Assembly (NCBI GenBank): GCA_017462445.1 | Contig: JAFTRB010000001.1 | Location: 1-23,215 of the forward strand | Direction of reading: 5' to 3' | DNA: 23,215 nucleotides | From: Clostridia bacterium | GTDB lineage: Bacteria > Bacillota_A > Clostridia > Oscillospirales > CAG-272 | Shown here: piece after piece, positions 13,386-22,552 of the stretch | Position numbering within the stretch: the stretch's first letter is position 1 | Layout: each line of letters starts with the position of its first letter | Made by a program: the position numbers and the translations under genes | The notes under the pieces: model-generated | The model's database searches: none | Told to the model about the DNA's origin: nothing | Seen by the model: only the letters and a program-made list of their open reading frames with translations

Positions 13386-14217
13386 TTAGTTTGAATTGTG
13401 CGCTCGGTATTCTGCCGGAGACATTCCGTAAATGCGCCTGAATACGGCGGAGAAATGACTGTTGTTGCTATAACCCCACCGCTCTGCCAATATCCATTAT
13501 GGGCGCGGCGGTAAATTGCAGCAATTCGCACGCCTTGTTAAGGCGCAAGCGGGTCAGATATTCGTGCGGAGTATATCCCGTTCGCTCGCTTACGACCCTG
13601 ATTATTTGATTTTGCGAGATAAAGAACCGCTTGCTTATCCCGCTAAGGTCTATCTGCTCGGTATAATGGTCTTGCATATATGACAGTATATGGTCAACCG
13701 GGGACCTTTTCTGACTTGTATTAAAAACCGCCTCCGAGAGTATTCTGTCAATAATTTCACCGATAAGCGCGGAGCGCTCAAGCTCGGAGGAGGTCTCCTT
13801 CATAACATTCTCAAAGAGGCGCTCGGACAGCGAAATGCTACGAACAAAATACCGATTATCCCGCCATAGCCTTGACGCAATCGAAAGCATCCGTTCCCCG
13901 ACAAGATTAAGCCAATAAAATTCCCAGAACGCCGTCTTTTGCTCGGTGCAATATTTCATTTGCGTATTCGGTGGAAGAAGGATAACGCTATTTTGAGTTA
14001 AGGAGTATTTCATACCGCCCTCCTCCAGTGCCCCCTTGCCACGAACGGTGTAGATAAGCAAAACGGTAGGCACACCCCCGTCATACCTCTGACGGTATTT
14101 TTCATTACAGGAATGCCACCCCACGCTTGTACAGCAATTCAGATAGGCGAGAGCTGCCTGAGTGGGTATATAGCTTGAAATTTTTGCGCGACCGCGCGGC
14201 AGGTCCTCATATATCAT
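13386..14217 (-). pseudogene. AraC family regulator with a one-base frameshift near the 3' end
   Basis: The first frame encodes an N-terminal cupin-type sensing domain (residues ~1-140) and most of a two-helix AraC DNA-binding domain (DLSGISKRFFISQNQIIRVV, then TPHEYLTRLRLNKACELL), but ends at IMDIGRAVGL. Removing one base from the GGGG run (CCCC at 13474-13477) restores GYSNNSHFSAVFRRIYGMSP, then AEYRAHNSN and a TAA at 13386-13388. This is the normal end of the AraC domain, and the total would be 276 residues. The upstream stretch is thus one base too long. I place the start at ATG 14217 with GGAG upstream; a TTG at 14229 is weaker. It is divergent from the URO-D gene, which it probably regulates. 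Real mutation, phase-variable run or sequencing error cannot be separated here. Confidence 0.8.
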
Positions 14218-14282
14218 AATACTCTCCAATGTTCTGAAATCACCATTAAGTGTTCAATTTTTCCCATAAATATCAAAGCCAC

Positions 14283-14311
14283 TTGACGAGCGGGAATATT
14301 GCCTATACAAT
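14283..14311 (+). promoter_or_regulatory. Promoter of the URO-D family gene
   Basis: TTGACG (14283-14288), 17 bp, TACAAT (14306-14311). Each box has one mismatch. It lies in the 182-bp divergent region with the AraC gene. Confidence 0.6.
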
Positions 14312-14399
14312 AGGATTAAAACCGATTGCAAGTATTATATCACATATTGAATGAATGTTCAAGAGTGTGCAAAAATTTAAATTTCAAGGAGAAAACAAA

Positions 14400-15530
14400 A
14401 TGGTTCTGACATCGCACGAACGCATAATGCGCATTTTCAGGAACAAGGAAATAGACCGTCCCGCGCTTAAGCTCTGGGGAGCATCAATTGATACCAACCG
14501 TCTGCTCCATCCTTCGTACAGACCTGTGGCGGAGCTTGCGGCAGAGATCTCTGACATTTTTTGCACCACAAGCTTTACCTTCAATTTAGAGGCCGGGCAG
14601 AACGCCTCCCGTTATCTTGAGGTATATACCGCACAAACCCACTCGCCCGACTGGGTAAACCGCCATACCGTGTATCACACCCCCAAGGGAGATCTGCATT
14701 CGGTGAAGCGCGTGTCAACAAAGGGCGAGCCGGGCTATATTGTCGAGCATTTGATTAAGGAGCCCGAGGATATCGACAAGCTGCTCTCTATGGAGTTCGC
14801 GCCTGTTCCCGTAAATGAGGGCAGATATAAAGAGCTGGTCGCTAAAGTTGGCGACCGCGGAGTTACTATGATTGGAATAGGTCACGCGGGATATGCCGTA
14901 CAGGTGCTGATGGGAAGCGAAACGCTGGCGTATTTCAGCATTGACGAGCGCGAGAGCCTTGGCAATTTGATCAGGATATATTCCGAGCGCCTGCTGGCTC
15001 ACACCAAGGCGATTCTCGACCTTGGTATAAAAGAGCCCGTATTCAGCTGGGTCGGCCCCGAGGTGTATCTGCCTCCGCTTATGGGAGTGGCGGATTTTGA
15101 GGAATTCGTCCACGATATGGATAAGCCGATTTGCGATGCCGTTCATAATGCGGGAGGATATGTTTGGGTACACAGCCACAACAAGGTCGCAAACTTTATC
15201 GATAGCTTCATAGATATGGGCGTTGATGTATTAAATCCGCTGGAGCCTCCCAAAAACGGAGATATCGACCTTAACGCCATTATAGCCAAATACGGCAATC
15301 GCATAGGCTGGGAGGGCAACATCGAGATACAGGAGCTTTTACAATCCTCCCCCGAACGCCTGCGCTGCCTGATTGACGACTGCGTTGAGGCGGGACAGAA
15401 AAGCGGACGCTTTATTCTTTGTCCTTCTGCGGGGTATATGGAATATCCACAGCCGTCAGAGCAATATATAGACAATCTGTTGCTATATCTTAAATACGGT
15501 CTTGAAGCCGTGAAGAGATACTCCGAATAA
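14400..15530 (+). CDS. Uroporphyrinogen decarboxylase (URO-D) superfamily protein
   Basis: This 376-residue cytoplasmic TIM-barrel-type protein starts MVLTSHERIMRIFRNKEIDR, the usual opening of URO-D-like proteins in anaerobes. Further family-like pieces are GIGHAGYAVQVLMGSE (around 162), FSWVGPEVYLPP (around 218), VWVHSHNKVANFIDSFIDMG (around 259), VLNPLEPPKNGDIDL (around 281) and LCPSAGYMEYP (around 341). Members are either haem-pathway decarboxylases or corrinoid/methyl-transfer enzymes. No haem genes or corrinoid protein lie beside it, and the location opposite an AraC regulator suggests a catabolic role. The exact reaction is unknown. AAGGAG at 14386-14391 fixes the ATG at 14400. An in-frame ATG at 14355 lies further upstream without a good site. 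Confidence 0.82.
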   Translation: MVLTSHERIMRIFRNKEIDRPALKLWGASIDTNRLLHPSYRPVAELAAEISDIFCTTSFTFNLEAGQNASRYLEVYTAQTHSPDWVNRHTVYHTPKGDLHSVKRVSTKGEPGYIVEHLIKEPEDIDKLLSMEFAPVPVNEGRYKELVAKVGDRGVTMIGIGHAGYAVQVLMGSETLAYFSIDERESLGNLIRIYSERLLAHTKAILDLGIKEPVFSWVGPEVYLPPLMGVADFEEFVHDMDKPICDAVHNAGGYVWVHSHNKVANFIDSFIDMGVDVLNPLEPPKNGDIDLNAIIAKYGNRIGWEGNIEIQELLQSSPERLRCLIDDCVEAGQKSGRFILCPSAGYMEYPQPSEQYIDNLLLYLKYGLEAVKRYSE

Positions 15531-15591
15531 TTACTGTTTAATAAAAAACGGTTTCAGCCTTGCTTCTGTTTTGCCGTTTGCTTATAAAATC

Positions 15592-15627
15592 AAAAATAGC
15601 CTGCGGACAAGTCCGCAGGCTATTTTT
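15592..15627. terminator. Bidirectional terminator, copy of the one at 22837-22873
   Basis: A perfect 17-bp inverted repeat (15592-15608 with 15611-15627) has A-rich and T-rich ends. The core GCCTGCGGA/TCCGCAGGC is shared with the terminator at 22837-22873. It can end the rightward URO-D transcript here. Confidence 0.85.
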
Positions 15628-15757
15628 TGCGAGGTCGGGCTCGCAGAAAATATTCAGCTTGCTATTAATAGCCAACCTTCTCCCAGCACTGGAAGGGTGC
15701 GGCAAGCTCCTCGGAGATGTAGACCTGAGTCTTCTTGGTCTGGAGCATGGTGCTGGG
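15612..15757 (-). repeat. Direct repeat copy 1: 3' end of the NagB-like gene
   Basis: 144 of 146 bases match 22857-23002 in the same orientation. The repeat contains the last 30 codons, the stop codon and half of the terminator of the gene at 22910. Similarity is weaker to the left of 15612 and ends sharply at 15757. Confidence 0.9.
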
Positions 15758-15838
15758 AGCGATATTGCCATCCCGGTCAGCCCACTCATCCTCGGCAACG
15801 AGGTGAACCTTGGAGCAATCAACCCGGTCTGTGGAAGC
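15665..15838 (-). pseudogene. Chimeric remnant ending in the NagB-like gene's last 30 codons
   Basis: An open frame of 57 codons has no obvious start. The last 30 (from PSTMLQTKKTQVYISEEL) are identical in protein to the gene at 22910. The first 27 (including CSKVHLVAEDEWADRDGNIA) are unrelated to that gene's preceding residues. Another minus-strand frame just upstream (15825-15905) also reads protein-like (GGDEPQYLAWNPVPG), so a decayed gene with a frameshift may be fused here. No function is expected. Confidence 0.6.
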
Positions 15839-15909
15839 TTAACATTCTGCCGGGAACCGGATTCCAGGCAAGATATTGGGGCTCATCGCCGCCCTTGCTC
15901 ACCCCGATA

Positions 15910-16788
15910 TCAGGAGAGCGCTATCGAGGCGCGGTATCTGTTTGGCGCATTGCGCTTCTTTGGCGCAATGCCTCTGCGGTATTCGGAGGGGGAAATTCCC
16001 ATCAGGCTCTTAAAGCTCTTGCTAAAGAAGCTGAAGCTATTGAAGCCTGTTTTCAGCGCAATATCAGAGACCGAGTCCTTTGTATTATTCAAGAGATATT
16101 TTGCTCTTTCTATTCTGTATTCCATCAAATATTCGGCAAAGCAGCAGCCATAGTTTTTCTTGAAAAGACGGCAAAAATATGAATTGTTCAAAAACAAGGC
16201 CTCTGCGGCGGTGCGGGAGGTGATAGGCTCGAAGAAATGCTCGTAGATATAATCGGATACCTTTTTTTCAAAGAGAAGATTGTGCGCGGCAACATTGGAG
16301 GCTACAAAAAAGCCCTGCCTCTTAAGTCCTGCAAACAAAAGCGAAAGATTCCCGATAACCTCCATCTCCCAGCCGGGCGCATTCTCCTCAAAGGCTCTGA
16401 CCGAATTTTGCACGCATCTGCTCATCTCTGATGTATCCTGATCCTCGGAGTACAGCGCCCTGTTTACCGTCAATACGCCGTTTTCAAGATCCTCCCTGAG
16501 CTGCGCATCCCAAATCAGGGACAGGTCAAAGCACACGCACTCATATAGGGTATCCAAATTAACATGTCCCCTGTGAATACAATAGGGCGGAACGACGAGA
16601 AGATCTCCGCCCTTCAACTTATAGAGAACCGAATCAACATAGAAATCAGCCTCGCCCTCAAGCATTGCGATCAGCTCCACCTCCTTATGCTGATGCGCAA
16701 AAAGAGTAAAGGGCGAGCCGTGCTGGTTTTCTCTGCAAAAGGCATAGGGGATGGTGGTATATCTTATCTTAAATTCATCCGCGAACAT
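15910..16788 (-). CDS. AraC family transcriptional regulator, intact
   Basis: This 292-residue protein has an N-terminal cupin sensing domain, residues ~15-110 (HQHKEVELIAMLEGEADFYV, then GGDLLVVPPYCIHRGH, the usual sugar-binding half-barrel pattern). A linker runs over residues ~110-175. The C-terminal AraC DNA-binding domain, residues ~178-275, holds two HTHs (SRTAAEALFLNNSYFCRLFK, and DIALKTGFNSFSFFSKSFK followed by GISPSEYRR). AAGGAGG precedes the ATG. It is divergent from the giant secreted protein gene, which lacks a clear sigma-A promoter, consistent with activation by this protein. The tail after GISPSEYRR is about 20 residues longer than usual and carries a 9-bp inverted repeat in the DNA (15947-15955 with 15963-15971), perhaps because the original end was replaced when the neighbouring junction formed. 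Confidence 0.88.
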   Translation of the reverse strand: MFADEFKIRYTTIPYAFCRENQHGSPFTLFAHQHKEVELIAMLEGEADFYVDSVLYKLKGGDLLVVPPYCIHRGHVNLDTLYECVCFDLSLIWDAQLREDLENGVLTVNRALYSEDQDTSEMSRCVQNSVRAFEENAPGWEMEVIGNLSLLFAGLKRQGFFVASNVAAHNLLFEKKVSDYIYEHFFEPITSRTAAEALFLNNSYFCRLFKKNYGCCFAEYLMEYRIERAKYLLNNTKDSVSDIALKTGFNSFSFFSKSFKSLMGISPSEYRRGIAPKKRNAPNRYRASIALS

Positions 16789-16853
16789 AAAAGCCTCCTT
16801 AAGTCAATACAGTTACAATTTATAGTCAAAATCAACCTAGTCAAAGATCAAAA

Positions 16854-16866
16854 AGTGTATTACACT
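16854..16866. promoter_or_regulatory. 13-bp perfect palindrome at the AraC transcription start
   Basis: AGTGTATTACACT is a perfect inverted repeat with a central T. It lies just downstream of the -10 box at the predicted start, where a bound protein would block transcription. Confidence 0.45.
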
Positions 16867-16869
16867 ATT

Positions 16870-16898
16870 ATTATAAGGATTTCTTAAACATTTGTCAA
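16870..16898 (-). promoter_or_regulatory. Consensus promoter of the intact AraC gene
   Basis: On the minus strand, TTGACA (16893-16898), 17 bp, TATAAT (16870-16875). The leader to the ATG is ~75 nt. The remaining 16899-16992 holds a 22-bp imperfect palindrome (about 16928-16949) but no clear plus-strand sigma-A promoter. Confidence 0.8.
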
Positions 16899-16992
16899 CA
16901 GAAGAGAAAATAATTGTTTTCAATTAATTGTGGATAACTGCAGGATAATCCAAGGTTAACTTGTTTACATAAATAAAAAACAGGAGGAAATT

Positions 16993-19900
16993 ATGACTAA
17001 AAAAATTCTATCCCTTCTTTTGGTCGTATTAATGCTCACAATGACAATTATTCCTAGCTTAACGGCCGTTGCAATGTCTGACGAGATTGACAAGACCGGG
17101 GCTGCCACAAGGGCAAGCCTCAATATTTCGGTTGTAACCACCGATTCCGGCAACAACCTTTTGACAACTCTTAATAGCAATTATGACGGCATCAAGACCT
17201 ATTCCACCCTCGATGCTGCCCTGAATGCCGCAGAGGCAAACGGGACAAAGGGTATTATGCTTCTTGCAGATAATTACCCCACAGCTACCACCTCCCTGAC
17301 CGATGCGCAGGCGGAAAGAATAAATGCCCTCGGGCTTCGTCTTTACATAGAGTATCCGACAAACAATAGCTCTATGGGAATAACCGGCTTTGGCGCGGTT
17401 GGAGCAGAGACATATGCCACTGACACGGGGAAAATGGGCTATGACAGGGCTATCGTCATGGATAGCGAGGCTATGGGAATGGAAAAATACAGCCTCCTCT
17501 ATGTCCACGGAGCAAGATATGTAAAGAAAACCGATATATCAAACTCCTGGCTTGTAAACGCCACGGTTGTCGGCTACGATACGGTTGAATTCTATGACGA
17601 GAATACTGGAGAGCTGACCGATTGTACCCCCCACTCGCTTCTCGAAGTAAACGAGGATGGCAATGCGCTCATCTGCTCCACCAAATTCAGCCAGTTTATC
17701 ACAGGAAGATATGCCCCCTATGAAAGATGGCAGAGGGTGTGGATCAGTATACTCTCCTTCCTTAACCGAGCAGAGGTAGAGGCTATTTCCTGGACACCGA
17801 TAATAACCCCAAGCTACGGCCCCACCGAATCTCTTGCAGAGGATGCTTACGATGATGCTGTTCGCTTAAACAGCGAGTGGTTCCTGAAATCCTCCATAAT
17901 CGAGCCCTCTGACGGAACAAATGGCATTTATGAATGCCTGAATGGATCTCCCCTCGCCATCAACGACTTCGGCAAGATGTATCGCGGAAAGAACTACCGT
18001 GCAGACTGCAACGGTGAAAGTGCCGGCGCTCTTGCTCTTGCAGGCGCCCTTCTCGGCGAGGAGAAATACAAGACCGTAGCCAAAAATGCTATCGATGCCC
18101 TATTTGCCTCCGAGCTAGCGTTAGGAGACAGAGCTGACCCCACAAATCCGCAGTACGGTCTTCTCTCCTGGCACAGCGGCGCCCTGAACCAGTATTACGG
18201 AGATGACAATGCCAAGGCAATCCTCGGTCTTCTTCTCGGCGCAGCAGCTCTTGGGACGGACGAATATGACGCGCGTATCCTTGAGGCTATTGTCGCAAAC
18301 TTCAGGACCACAGGTGTCAGCGGCTTCCGTGGCTCGGTTCTGAAGGAGGCAGAGCTTGAGGCTAGCGGATGGGAATATTTCTACACCCGCGAGGGCTACA
18401 CCAACTATCGCTCCCACTTTGAGTCACTCCTTTGGGCGTGCTATCTTTGGGCATATGCCGAGACGGGATATGAGCCATTCCTCGAGCGCACTAAAACCGC
18501 TATCGGCCTTATGATGGAGTCCTATGACAAAACTATGGCGGACAATGTCGGGAACGAGGGCGAATGGTACTGGACAAACGGAATGCAGCAGGAGAGAGCA
18601 AAAATGATCCTTCCTCTTGCCTGGCTTACAAGAATCGAGCCCACCGAGGAACATATTGGCTGGCTTGATACTATAATTACCGATATGATGGCATATCAGG
18701 ATCCCACCACCGGAGCGATTCGCGAGGTTAAGGGTGAGGACGGTCAGGGTAATCCCGTATATACCCAGTTCACCAAAAACTCGGACTACGGCAAGCACGA
18801 ATCCCCGGTTATACAGAACAACGGAGATCCCTGCACCGATTCGCTCTACACCTCCAGCTTTGCAATGATGACTCTTAACGAGGCATATGCTGCAATGAAT
18901 CATATAGGCAACACCACTCTGGCAAGCAGGTATGACGCATATGCAAAATCGGTTTCGGATTACCATGTAAGAATTCAGCAGATAAGCTCTGATCCCTACT
19001 ACAACGGTCTTTGGTTCCGTGGCTTCGACTATGAGAAGTGGGAGGCATACGGAAGCGACGGTGACGCAGGCTGGGGAATCTGGTGCGCAGAAACAGGCTG
19101 GTGCCAGGCATGGATATCCTCCACCCTCTCGCTCCGCTCGATGAATACCAACATCTGGGATTATACCGCGGACTCCGCTATCGAGGAGCATTTTGCAGAC
19201 ACGGCTGCTCTTATGCTAAATTATGACACAAGTGATATAGCTCCCACAGTTACCGCAGATGTTACCCTTCGGGCAGGCACCTCAGCAAGCCAGCTTGTTG
19301 ACAAGATTTACGGAAGCACCTCCTGGGGAGATGGCAAGTGGACGGGAGCCGAGGGCAAGGATATTACCCTCACCGTCAAGTTCGCCTACAGCAAAAGCTT
19401 TGACATAGCTACTCTTGGCTTTAACCACAACATGGCATCCGGAGTATGTATTCCGGCAAGCGTCAGCTTCTATTACTCCACTGACGGAGTGGATTACAAG
19501 CTCATCGGCACATATATCGGAACCACCGATGTGCAGGCGAAATACGACAGCGCCTCCACCGATGGCGCATATATCGAGCGCGCATCCGTAACTGCCGACT
19601 CCCGTATTACAGCTAGTTATGTTAAGATTGTAATAAAGAACGCAGGCACCTTTACCCACCCATACCACGGAGAGGGTACGAAAACCTGGGTATTTATGGA
19701 CGAGCTTGAATTCTCCTATCTTGAGGCAAACCTCACCGATCTCGGTACGCTAATAGATAAGGCAGAAAAGATAAGCACCTCAGGCTACACCCCTGCTACA
19801 GTTCTCGCCTTTAACGAGGCATACAACAACGCCGTTGCCTTCTACAATTCCTCCGAGCCTGACGCCTACGAGCTTAAGGCAATCTATGAGGCCCTCGATA

Positions 19901-22542
19901 ATGCGATAAACGGTCTGACCGTTGCAGGTGACTACACGGTAGTAACCCACACCAACTTCGCCAACCAATGGGGCGGACTTGGAAGGGCGACCGACGGCAA
20001 TCTGACCAACACCTCCATAACAGGTAAGGTCCTTACAGATCTCACCTCGCTAACCGAGCAAAAGCTTGAGGTTTTGGTTGATATGGGAGCAACAACAAGC
20101 ATCCTCTCCATTGGCTATGCGGCTGAATATGCCCCCACCTATGGAAAATATCTGCAGGATGCAGAGTTCTTTGTTTCCGACTCGCAGGACGGCCCCTGGG
20201 TAAGCGTTGGTACGGTTTATGCCAAGCCCCACAGGCTTGCTCCGAACGAGTCCGAGTTCGTAGCGGTAAGTGCCTCGGCTAACGGTGGCGCAGGAAGATA
20301 TGTAAAAATCGTCTTTTCAAGGAACGCAGACTATGAGGTTAGCTTTGGCGGCAGCCACAAGTATTCCGAATGGCTCTACCTCTCCGAGATTCTCATTAAC
20401 GAGTTCAGAGAGGTCGATGTGGTAACCGAGAAGGTAACCGCCAATATCACCGACAGCAAGGGCAACCCTCTTTCCATCCTCGGTGCAATGGTCGGAGATG
20501 ACATCAAAGTTACTCTCACTCCCTTCGAGAACTGCACACTCTCCTCGGTTACTGTAAACGGTAACCCGGTTGAGGTGCTCAACAACCAATTCACAATCGA
20601 TTATGTAACCGATAAAATCTCTATCGTGGCTACCTATATCGACATTCCTCCCGAGGATATGCCCGTAATCAAGCACGTAAACGATCTATTCTTTGCTACG
20701 GGAGAGGATTACAACCTCCTTGCCGACATCAGGGCATACGACAAAAATGGCAAGGATATCTCCTCCGGGGTGAAGGTTATTTACAGCAACATTGGTACAG
20801 TAGCGGGTAAATATACCGCAACCTACCAGGTAACAGATGACTATGGAGCAACAGTACAAGCAAGCGCCAATGTATACATCAAGGATTCCTTAAGCGGTAT
20901 CCATATCGTAGGAATTACACCCTCCTCAAAAACCGATATGTCCACCTACGGCTACAAGCTCACCGATGGTAAATTTGCCCCCGATCCGGTCAGCAGCTGC
21001 TGGGATAGCGCCTTTGTAAGCTGGCAGAATGCAAGCGCAATAGAGATTGTAATTTCGCTTGGTGGCGAGATGGCTATTGCCGACCTCGGCTATTCGCTGA
21101 TTGGCTGTCCCCAGATGGGAATTATTCCCCCGGATGTAGAGCTATACTACGGCGATGCAATAGGCGAGTGGATTTATGCAGGAACCATTGAGGCGGAGTA
21201 CCACCCCTACGCAATGGAGACCTATGACCATATCCAAAAAACGGTAGCACTTAAGAATGTCAAGGCCTGCTTTGTTAAGGCTATTATCAGGTTTGATGAT
21301 AACGCGGAGTTCTCCGACAGATATGCCTCCGACTGTAGCCACACCCCCGGTCTTGGCAAGCCGGAGTGGAGCTTCGTGGATGAAATAATTATCGATCCCT
21401 ACTATAAAGTAACCGCAAGCGAGAGCGAAAACGGCTCGGTAGGAATCATGACGAGTAACGAAAAGGGCGCTCTCTACGGAGAGAATGCAACTCTCACCTT
21501 CAGCCCCTCTGCAGGCTATGTTCTCGGCTCGGTTAAGGTAAACGGCATAGCTGTTAAGCCCTCCGGCAATAGCCTTACAATTACAAGCATCACCGAGCAT
21601 ATGGCAATAGATGTTGAGTTCGTAAAGCCTTATATCAGGGGCGCTGCGGTAAACCTCGGCGAGAGCATCTCCCTGATCTATTATGCTAACATAGGCGAGA
21701 ACACAAGCGCAATAATGCGCTTTACAATGAACGGCGAGGTAACTGTAGCGGAGGGCTTGCCTACTCATGAGTATGGAATCTACGCCTTTGAGTTCTGCGG
21801 TGTTGCTCCTCAAAGAATGGGCGACCTCATAAAAGCGGAGCTTATTATCGGCGAGGAGGTTATCTCCATCAAGGATAATTACAGCATAAGAGTATACTGC
21901 GATGCTATGCTGGAGTCGATAGAAAAGAGGAATATCGAGGGCTACACAGATGCTCAATATGAGGCACTTCGGGCGCTCCTTGTCGATATGCTTGAGTATG
22001 GAGCTACGGCTCAGGAGTACAAGAATTATAACGCCGATAGCCCGGTTAATGAGGGAATAGAGGGCAAGAGCGAGTTTGTCGAAATTGCCGAAGACAAGGC
22101 GGCGGTGATTGACAGGAGTACAAGCGACAGCCTGTATTTCCTTGCAGGCGGCGTCAGATTTGACTATGTAAGCTCCATCTATTTGAAGCTCTCCGCCCGT
22201 GGCTTGCCGGAGGACTCGGTGCTCATAAGAGTAAAAGACGCGCTCGGCAATCTTGCCCGTGAGTACACCCTTGCAGATTGCATAGCCGAAGGGGACAGCT
22301 ACATTCTGTACACCGATGCTCTTCTCCTGACCGAATGCAGTGATAGATTTACCTTCGAGCTTTGCCTAAAGGATGCGGACACCGTCACGGTTGTCCAATC
22401 TCTTGAATACAGCATAGAGGCATACGCCTACTATATGCAGAACAAGACCGACGAAAATGGCGAGCTGACCGCAATGGCAAGGCTTGCGCGAGCAATGTAC
22501 CTCCTCGGTATGTCCGCTTGTAAATACAAGGAGATCGTTTGA
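16993..22542 (+). CDS. Giant secreted multi-domain protein, putative glycan-active enzyme with F5/8-type-C domains
   Basis: This 1849-residue protein has a signal peptide (MTKKILSLLLVVLMLTMTII, cleavage near residue 28). Residues ~35-290 form a mixed alpha/beta domain ending in RYAPYERWQRVWISILSFL. Residues ~295-760 are helical and resemble an (alpha/alpha)-barrel glycan enzyme, with aromatic/acidic patches such as GEWYWTNGMQQERAK and GIWCAETGWCQAW. Residues ~770-930, ~990-1140 and ~1310-1480 look like three F5/8-type-C (CBM32-like) domains. A FIVAR-like helical unit (~915-980) and Ig-like or basket segments (~1145-1300) lie between them. Residues ~1545-1849 are a C-terminal domain seen, as I recall, on other clostridial surface proteins (GAAVNLGESISLIYYANI, later DMLEYGATAQ). 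No LPxTG or transmembrane anchor is visible. AGGAGG precedes the ATG. Catalytic residues are not assigned. Probable activation by the divergent AraC protein. Confidence 0.75.
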   Translation: MTKKILSLLLVVLMLTMTIIPSLTAVAMSDEIDKTGAATRASLNISVVTTDSGNNLLTTLNSNYDGIKTYSTLDAALNAAEANGTKGIMLLADNYPTATTSLTDAQAERINALGLRLYIEYPTNNSSMGITGFGAVGAETYATDTGKMGYDRAIVMDSEAMGMEKYSLLYVHGARYVKKTDISNSWLVNATVVGYDTVEFYDENTGELTDCTPHSLLEVNEDGNALICSTKFSQFITGRYAPYERWQRVWISILSFLNRAEVEAISWTPIITPSYGPTESLAEDAYDDAVRLNSEWFLKSSIIEPSDGTNGIYECLNGSPLAINDFGKMYRGKNYRADCNGESAGALALAGALLGEEKYKTVAKNAIDALFASELALGDRADPTNPQYGLLSWHSGALNQYYGDDNAKAILGLLLGAAALGTDEYDARILEAIVANFRTTGVSGFRGSVLKEAELEASGWEYFYTREGYTNYRSHFESLLWACYLWAYAETGYEPFLERTKTAIGLMMESYDKTMADNVGNEGEWYWTNGMQQERAKMILPLAWLTRIEPTEEHIGWLDTIITDMMAYQDPTTGAIREVKGEDGQGNPVYTQFTKNSDYGKHESPVIQNNGDPCTDSLYTSSFAMMTLNEAYAAMNHIGNTTLASRYDAYAKSVSDYHVRIQQISSDPYYNGLWFRGFDYEKWEAYGSDGDAGWGIWCAETGWCQAWISSTLSLRSMNTNIWDYTADSAIEEHFADTAALMLNYDTSDIAPTVTADVTLRAGTSASQLVDKIYGSTSWGDGKWTGAEGKDITLTVKFAYSKSFDIATLGFNHNMASGVCIPASVSFYYSTDGVDYKLIGTYIGTTDVQAKYDSASTDGAYIERASVTADSRITASYVKIVIKNAGTFTHPYHGEGTKTWVFMDELEFSYLEANLTDLGTLIDKAEKISTSGYTPATVLAFNEAYNNAVAFYNSSEPDAYELKAIYEALDNAINGLTVAGDYTVVTHTNFANQWGGLGRATDGNLTNTSITGKVLTDLTSLTEQKLEVLVDMGATTSILSIGYAAEYAPTYGKYLQDAEFFVSDSQDGPWVSVGTVYAKPHRLAPNESEFVAVSASANGGAGRYVKIVFSRNADYEVSFGGSHKYSEWLYLSEILINEFREVDVVTEKVTANITDSKGNPLSILGAMVGDDIKVTLTPFENCTLSSVTVNGNPVEVLNNQFTIDYVTDKISIVATYIDIPPEDMPVIKHVNDLFFATGEDYNLLADIRAYDKNGKDISSGVKVIYSNIGTVAGKYTATYQVTDDYGATVQASANVYIKDSLSGIHIVGITPSSKTDMSTYGYKLTDGKFAPDPVSSCWDSAFVSWQNASAIEIVISLGGEMAIADLGYSLIGCPQMGIIPPDVELYYGDAIGEWIYAGTIEAEYHPYAMETYDHIQKTVALKNVKACFVKAIIRFDDNAEFSDRYASDCSHTPGLGKPEWSFVDEIIIDPYYKVTASESENGSVGIMTSNEKGALYGENATLTFSPSAGYVLGSVKVNGIAVKPSGNSLTITSITEHMAIDVEFVKPYIRGAAVNLGESISLIYYANIGENTSAIMRFTMNGEVTVAEGLPTHEYGIYAFEFCGVAPQRMGDLIKAELIIGEEVISIKDNYSIRVYCDAMLESIEKRNIEGYTDAQYEALRALLVDMLEYGATAQEYKNYNADSPVNEGIEGKSEFVEIAEDKAAVIDRSTSDSLYFLAGGVRFDYVSSIYLKLSARGLPEDSVLIRVKDALGNLAREYTLADCIAEGDSYILYTDALLLTECSDRFTFELCLKDADTVTVVQSLEYSIEAYAYYMQNKTDENGELTAMARLARAMYLLGMSACKYKEIV

Positions 22543-22552
22543 GGTGATGAAT

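Noticed and set aside
13474..13477. Programmed ribosomal frameshift in the AraC gene
   Set aside because: No slippery heptamer, internal SD or downstream structure is seen, and AraC regulators are not known to use one.
15560..16153. Plus-strand frames across the AraC 3' end and the NagB-like remnant
   Set aside because: They run opposite a recognisable AraC domain and a terminator stem, and read as low-quality protein.
18424..19191. Long minus-strand frame of 255 codons inside the giant protein gene
   Set aside because: It lies fully opposite a clearly coding gene with strong codon structure; the translation has no domain and many Cys/His runs typical of an antisense shadow. The same applies to 21142-21957.
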